Source: an uncultured Desulfovibrio sp.
GTDB lineage: Bacteria > Desulfobacterota > Desulfovibrionia > Desulfovibrionales > Desulfovibrionaceae
Assembly (NCBI GenBank): GCA_947177085.1
Contig: CAMWTD010000012.1
Location: 1-19,212 of the forward strand
DNA length: 19,212 nucleotides
Direction of reading: 5' to 3'
Shown: one piece after another, positions 15,148 to 19,212 of the stretch
Layout of the letters: each line of letters starts with the position of its first letter
How positions within the stretch are numbered: the stretch's first letter is position 1
Notes under the pieces: model-generated
What the model was told of the DNA's origin: nothing
Database searches by the model: none
What the model saw: the letters and a program-made list of their open reading frames with translations, nothing else
Translations under genes and position numbers: made by a program

Positions 15148-15840
15148 ATGACAGCCGGCCCAGAGGCGACCCCGCCGCCCCATGCCGGGCATCGCGCCCG
15201 GCTTCGTGAACGGCTTGCCCGCGAAGCGCAGGCTGTGGCCGATTATGAGGTGCTGGAGCTCCTCCTCGGCTATGCGGTGCCCCGCAGGGACACCAAGCCC
15301 CTCGCCAAGGACTTGCTGCGCCGCTTCGGCAGCATCCGGGGCGCGGTGGATGCGAGGCCGGACGAGCTTGCGCAGGTGTCGGGCTTCGGCCCCGGGCTTT
15401 TGGCCTTCTGGCAGGTATTGCGCGAAGTGCTGGCCCGGCGCGCCTCCTCACCGCTCAGGCAGCGGGAGGTGCTCGCCACCCCCGAGGCCGTGGCCCACAT
15501 GGCGCGGGAGCGGCTTGCGGCCTCGCCGCATGAGGAGTCGTGGCTCGCCCTGGTGGACGCGCAGAACCGGCTCGTCGCCTGGGAGCGCCTCAGCCGCGGC
15601 GGCGTGAGCGCCGTGCCCGTGCAGCCGCGCGATGTGCTGGAAGCGGCCCTCGGCCGCAAGGCGAGCGGCATCATCCTCGTGCACAATCACCCGGGCGGCG
15701 ACGCGCATCCCTCGCAGCCAGACCTCGCGCTCACGCAGGCGCTGGAACGCCTTGCCCCGCAGCTCGGGCTCCGTTTTCTGGACCACGTCATCGTCACCGA
15801 CGGCGATTGCTACAGCATTACCCAGTGCAAGGTTCTCTGA
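15148..15840 (+). CDS. radC: RadC family JAB/MPN-domain protein
   Basis: This 230-residue protein is a complete RadC. The N-terminal UPF0758 region has DYEVLELLLGYAVPRRDTKPLAKDLL (32-57) and a helix-hairpin-helix-like VSGFGPGLLAF (77-87). The C-terminal MPN (JAMM-like) domain has the metal site HNHPGGDAHPSQPDLALT (179-196), with H179, H181 and D192 as expected ligands. The cellular role of RadC is not settled; the old DNA-repair assignment is doubtful, and it is often carried near mobile DNA, though this copy sits among core genes. The start at 15148 has only a distant AGGA. Lon follows after 16 bp, so radC and lon are probably co-transcribed. Confidence 0.93.
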   Translation: MTAGPEATPPPHAGHRARLRERLAREAQAVADYEVLELLLGYAVPRRDTKPLAKDLLRRFGSIRGAVDARPDELAQVSGFGPGLLAFWQVLREVLARRASSPLRQREVLATPEAVAHMARERLAASPHEESWLALVDAQNRLVAWERLSRGGVSAVPVQPRDVLEAALGRKASGIILVHNHPGGDAHPSQPDLALTQALERLAPQLGLRFLDHVIVTDGDCYSITQCKVL

Positions 15841-15856
15841 GTTCCCAGGGGGAAAA

Positions 15857-18451
15857 ATGACCGAAAAGAGCAAAGATCCCGCGCTTTTCCCGTATGACGG
15901 GGAAGGCGTGTCCGATGACGCCGACACTTCTTCCGCGGACGGCCGCGCCGAAAACCCGCGGGAGGCGGCCGCTGCCGGCGATGGCCCCGCTTGCCCGGAC
16001 GCCGGGGACGGCGCGGGCGCGGAAAAGCGTCTGCCCCCGGTGCTTCCCGTGCTTCCCGTGCGGGACGTGGTGGTCTTCAACTACATGATCTTGCCGCTTT
16101 TCATCAGCCGCGAGAAATCTGTCAAGGCTGTGGAGGCGGCCTTGCGCCGGGGCCGGCAGCTCCTGGTGGTGGCCCAGCGGGAGGAAGGGGTGGAAGATCC
16201 CGGCCCGGCCGACCTCTACCAGACGGGAACGGTTGTGCAGGTCATGCGGATGCTCAAGATGCCGGACTCGCGCATCAAGGTGCTGGTCCAGGGCGTGAGC
16301 CGCGCGCGCGTGCTCGGCTATCGGCAGGCCGAGCCCTATCTCGAGGCCCGCGTGGCCCATGTGGACGAGGCCAGCGTTGCCCGGGGCGCGGACGTGGAGG
16401 CGCTCCTGCGGGCCGTGCGCGAGCAGAGCGAGAAGGTGCTCTCCTTGAGGGGCATCTCCTCGCCGGACATCCTCGGCGTCTTGCAGAGCGTGGACGAGCC
16501 CGGGCGTCTCGCCGACATCATCGCCGCCAACCTGCACATGAAGATGGCCGAGGCCCAGGCCATCCTCGAGGCTGTGGACCCGGTGGAGCGCCTGCGCCTC
16601 GTGCATGAGCGCCTCCAGCACGAGCTCGAGGTGGCGACCGTGCAGGCCCGCATCCAGGGGGCGGCGCGCGAGGGCATGGACAAGGCGCAGAAGGAATACT
16701 TCCTGCGCGAGCAGCTCAAGGCCATCCGCCATGAGCTCGGCGACGGCGAGGACGACGCCGAGGACGATATGGCGAGCCTCAAGGAGGCGCTCGACAAGGC
16801 CGGCCTCAGCGCCGAGGCCCGCACCGAGGCGGACCGCCAGCTCAGGCGTCTCTCCGCCATGCACGCCGATTCCTCCGAGGCCTCGGTGCTGCGCGCCTAC
16901 CTGGAGTGGCTGGCCGACCTGCCGTGGAAGAAGCAGTCGCGCGACAGGCTCGACATCGCCCGCGCCCGCGACATCCTCGACGAGGACCATTGCGGGCTCG
17001 AAAAGGTCAAGGAGCGCATCCTCGAATTTTTGAGCGTGCGCAAGCTCAACCCGCGCTCCAAGGGAAGCATCCTCTGCTTTTCCGGCCCTCCCGGGGTGGG
17101 CAAGACCTCCCTCGGCCGGTCCATCGCCAGGGCCCTCGGGCGCAAGTTCCAGCGACTTTCCCTCGGCGGCATGCACGATGAGGCCGAGATCCGCGGGCAC
17201 AGGCGCACCTACATCGGGGCCATGCCCGGCCGCATCCTCCAGGCCCTGCGCCAGGCGGGCACGCGCAACCCTGTGATGGTGCTGGACGAGGTGGACAAGC
17301 TGGGCGCGGATTTCCGCGGCGATCCCTCCTCGGCGCTGCTTGAGGTGCTGGACCCGGAGCAGAACAACACCTTCAGCGACCATTATCTCAACGTGCCCTT
17401 TGATCTCTCGCGGGTGCTCTTTATCTGCACGGCGAACCATGTGGATTCCATCCCCGCGGCCCTGCGCGACCGCATGGAGGTCATCACGCTGCCCGGCTAC
17501 ACGCGGCAGGAAAAGGCCGAGATCGGCAAGCGTCACCTCTTGCCCAAGCGCGTGGCCGACACGGGCCTCAAGGAAGGCGACGTGCGCCTGACCGATGCGG
17601 CCATGGACAAGATCATCGCCGAGTACACGCGCGAGGCAGGGGTGCGCAACCTTGAGCGGGAGCTCGGGGCCGTGTGCCGCAAGCTCGCGCGTCGCAAGGC
17701 CGAGGGCGCGCGCGGGCCTTTCCGCGTCACGCCGGCTGAGGTGGAGAAGCTCTTGGGCGCGCCGCGCTTTGTGGAGGACGAGAGCGAGGCCGAGCTCGAC
17801 CCCGGCATGGCGCTGGGCCTCGCATGGACGGCCGCCGGCGGCGAGGTGCTCACCGTGGAGGCCTCGGCCGTCAAGGGCAAGGGGGCGCTCCTGCTCACCG
17901 GCCAGCTTGGCGACGTGATGAAGGAAAGCGCGCAGGCCGCCATGAGCTATATCCGCTCCCGCGCGGAGGCGCTGGGGCTGGACCCGGCCTTTGCCGCCCG
18001 GCACGACATCCATATCCATGTGCCCGCGGGCGCGACCCCCAAGGACGGCCCCTCGGCAGGCGTGACCCTGACAACCGCGCTCATATCCGCGCTCACCGGG
18101 CGTCGGGCCCGCGCCGACCTGTGCATGACCGGGGAGATCACCCTGCGCGGCCGGGTGCTCCCCGTGGGCGGCATCAAGGAGAAAATCCTCGCCGGGGTGG
18201 CGCGGGGGCTCAAGCATGTCATCATCCCCCACCAGAACGTCAAGGACCTGGAGGATGTGCCGAAGGAACTGCTCAGGCGCATCAAGGTGCATCCCGTGCA
18301 GAAATACGACGAGGTGCTCCCGCTGGCCTTTGCCGACGCCGCGCCCGACAAGGCCGCAGGCCGGGGCGGGGAAAAGGCCGCCAAGTCCGCGCCCCCGGCC
18401 GCGCCCCGCAGGCGCAGGGCCACGCGCCTGCCCGACCGCCCCTCGGCTTGA
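15857..18451 (+). CDS. lon: ATP-dependent protease Lon
   Basis: Lon is a soluble hexameric AAA+ serine protease that removes damaged and regulatory proteins. The protein has 864 residues, longer than the 784 of E. coli. Order of parts: an acidic low-complexity extension (1-57), the LON substrate-binding domain starting LPPVLPVLPVRDVVVF (59-74), a coiled-coil region, Walker A GPPGVGKT (410-417), Walker B with D477-E478, and the protease domain with catalytic S733 in GPSAGV and K776 in GGIKEK. A basic Pro/Ala/Arg tail (about 828-864) follows the protease domain. AGGGGGA four bases before the ATG sets the start at 15857; the frame is open back into radC without family similarity. prmC starts 11 bp after its stop. 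Confidence 0.97.
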   Translation: MTEKSKDPALFPYDGEGVSDDADTSSADGRAENPREAAAAGDGPACPDAGDGAGAEKRLPPVLPVLPVRDVVVFNYMILPLFISREKSVKAVEAALRRGRQLLVVAQREEGVEDPGPADLYQTGTVVQVMRMLKMPDSRIKVLVQGVSRARVLGYRQAEPYLEARVAHVDEASVARGADVEALLRAVREQSEKVLSLRGISSPDILGVLQSVDEPGRLADIIAANLHMKMAEAQAILEAVDPVERLRLVHERLQHELEVATVQARIQGAAREGMDKAQKEYFLREQLKAIRHELGDGEDDAEDDMASLKEALDKAGLSAEARTEADRQLRRLSAMHADSSEASVLRAYLEWLADLPWKKQSRDRLDIARARDILDEDHCGLEKVKERILEFLSVRKLNPRSKGSILCFSGPPGVGKTSLGRSIARALGRKFQRLSLGGMHDEAEIRGHRRTYIGAMPGRILQALRQAGTRNPVMVLDEVDKLGADFRGDPSSALLEVLDPEQNNTFSDHYLNVPFDLSRVLFICTANHVDSIPAALRDRMEVITLPGYTRQEKAEIGKRHLLPKRVADTGLKEGDVRLTDAAMDKIIAEYTREAGVRNLERELGAVCRKLARRKAEGARGPFRVTPAEVEKLLGAPRFVEDESEAELDPGMALGLAWTAAGGEVLTVEASAVKGKGALLLTGQLGDVMKESAQAAMSYIRSRAEALGLDPAFAARHDIHIHVPAGATPKDGPSAGVTLTTALISALTGRRARADLCMTGEITLRGRVLPVGGIKEKILAGVARGLKHVIIPHQNVKDLEDVPKELLRRIKVHPVQKYDEVLPLAFADAAPDKAAGRGGEKAAKSAPPAAPRRRRATRLPDRPSA
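16040..16061 (+). repeat. Short tandem repeat in lon (GTGCTTCCC)
   Basis: GTGCTTCCC occurs twice in tandem (16040-16048, 16049-16057) followed by a partial GTGC. It encodes the VLPVLPV segment at the beginning of the LON domain, where proteins of this family usually have a similar LPVLPLR sequence. It is a small in-frame repeat with no evident functional cost. Confidence 0.5.
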
Positions 18452-18462
18452 CGGCGTGCGCC

Positions 18463-19212
18463 ATGCGCCTCGGGGAATACGAGCAACAGATGGCCCGACA
18501 GTTGACAGAGGCGGGGGTGGACAGCCCCCGCCTTTGCGCGCGCCTTCTCTGCGCGTACGCCCTGGGGCTTGACAAGCTCGGCGTGGCGCTCGCGCCGGAG
18601 CGGCATCTGGACATGGCCGAGGCCGCCCGGCTGGAGGCCCTCGCCGCGCGGAGGGCAACGGGCGAGCCCCTCGCCCATATCACGGGCTCCCGGGAATTTT
18701 TCGGCCGGGATTTCCGGGTCACCCGGCACACCCTTGTGCCGAGGCCCGAGACCGAGCTTCTGGTGGAGACGGCGCTGGAGCTCCTGCCCGCTGCCCCCCT
18801 CATGTTCGCGGACATGGGCGCGGGCGGCGGCTGCCTCGGCATCACGCTGGCCCGCGAGCGGCCCATGTGGCGCGGGCTGCTGCTGGAAAATAGCCGGGAG
18901 GCCCTGGCCGTGGCGCGGGAAAACGCCGCGGCCATCCTCCCGGGGGACGAAACGCGCCTCACCTGTGTGCTGGGCGACCTTTTTGCGCCGCCGCTGCACA
19001 GCCGCTCCCTTGACCTTGTCATCAGCAATCCTCCATATATAAGTGAAGGCGAGCGGGGCTGCGTCATGGACGAAGTGCTCCGCTTCGAGCCCGCGTCCGC
19101 GCTGTTTTCTCCAGAAGCCGGGCTTGCGCACCTTGCGGCCGTCTGCCAAGCGGCGCTCCGTCTCCTGCGGCCCGGTGGCCGGCTCATCATGGAGCACGGG
19201 GCCGGGCAGGGC
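18463..19212 (+). CDS. prmC: Peptide chain release factor N5-glutamine methyltransferase PrmC, partial (C-terminus beyond window)
   Basis: PrmC methylates the GGQ glutamine of release factors RF1 and RF2. I translated 250 codons by hand; the frame is open at the right edge. The N-terminal helical domain has EAGVDSPRLCARLLCAYALG (residues 16-35). GEPLAHITGSREFFGRDF (67-84) and LVPRPETELLVE (91-102) are standard. The SAM-binding ADMGAGGGCLGI replaces the usual D-x-G-T-G-S-G, with Ala for Thr and Gly for Ser. The substrate-glutamine motif NPPYIS starts at N189. The start at 18463 is 11 bp after lon with no strong ribosome binding site; ATG at 18490 is an alternative. A strong hairpin falls within codons 15-25, and the NPPY region uses a run of codons rare for this genome. 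Confidence 0.93.
   Translation, partial: MRLGEYEQQMARQLTEAGVDSPRLCARLLCAYALGLDKLGVALAPERHLDMAEAARLEALAARRATGEPLAHITGSREFFGRDFRVTRHTLVPRPETELLVETALELLPAAPLMFADMGAGGGCLGITLARERPMWRGLLLENSREALAVARENAAAILPGDETRLTCVLGDLFAPPLHSRSLDLVISNPPYISEGERGCVMDEVLRFEPASALFSPEAGLAHLAAVCQAALRLLRPGGRLIMEHGAGQG
18507..18535 (+). terminator. Terminator-like hairpin inside the start of prmC
   Basis: AGAGGCGGGGG (18507-18517) pairs with CCCCCGCCTTT (18525-18535) across the loop tggacag, giving 11 pairs including one G-U, eight of them a perfect GC core. The three T of the closing arm are the only T-run. It lies about 55 bases after the lon stop and inside prmC codons 15-25, so it could attenuate lon read-through or hide early prmC codons. 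Confidence 0.4.

Noticed and set aside
18502..18507. Perfect TTGACA at the start of prmC
   Set aside because: The region 16-18 bases downstream is CCCCCG, with no -10 element.
15818..18658. Very long open frame on the minus strand opposite lon (about 946 codons)
   Set aside because: It is the mirror of a strongly GC-biased gene. The translation is His/Gly/Ala/Arg-rich with no family motif, while lon on the other strand has all catalytic motifs.
1..19212. CRISPR array, tRNA or rRNA gene, insertion sequence, phage or defence system
   Set aside because: No spaced direct repeats, cloverleaf-like sequence, transposase, or defence-gene motif was seen; all large frames on the correct strand are core genes.

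Overview
The window is GC-rich chromosomal DNA that is almost entirely housekeeping genes. I infer a Desulfovibrio-type sulfate reducer (Desulfovibrionaceae). The run rpmF-plsX-fabH-fabG-acpP-fabF-glyA-dCMP deaminase-ribD-ribE-ribH-nusB-leuS-holA-radC matches, from memory, the Desulfovibrio vulgaris gene order, and codon use is strongly GC-biased throughout. I saw no rRNA, tRNA, insertion sequence, phage gene or CRISPR array, and no clearly new multi-gene system.

Layout. On the minus strand at the left lie trmD (cut by the window edge) and, upstream of it, a 4'-phosphopantetheinyl transferase gene. A 196-bp divergent spacer (1463-1658) separates them from plus-strand genes that fill the rest of the window. 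First is the fatty acid block: bL32 (rpmF), plsX, fabH, fabG, acpP, fabF. Next come glyA and a dCMP deaminase-like gene, then a riboflavin block (ribD, ribE, ribH), then nusB, leuS and holA. Last are radC, lon and the first 250 codons of prmC, which runs off the right edge.

How the genes work together. PlsX, FabH, FabG, ACP and FabF start and elongate acyl chains on ACP. The divergent phosphopantetheinyl transferase could load the ACP prosthetic group. GlyA and the dCMP deaminase feed one-carbon and thymidylate metabolism. RibD, RibE and RibH cover the later steps of riboflavin synthesis. The first-step enzyme (RibBA), which I recall lying between ribE and ribH in D. vulgaris, is absent here. 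The remaining genes serve translation (LeuS, TrmD, PrmC, bL32), transcription antitermination (NusB), replication (HolA) and protein quality control (Lon).

Regulatory structure is the most interesting part. Small GC hairpins with T-tracts follow the stop codons of plsX, fabG and acpP. A good sigma-70-like promoter lies between fabH and fabG. A 342-bp apparently non-coding spacer precedes fabF. A terminator-like hairpin lies inside the first codons of prmC, just after lon. All of these are predictions from reading the sequence.
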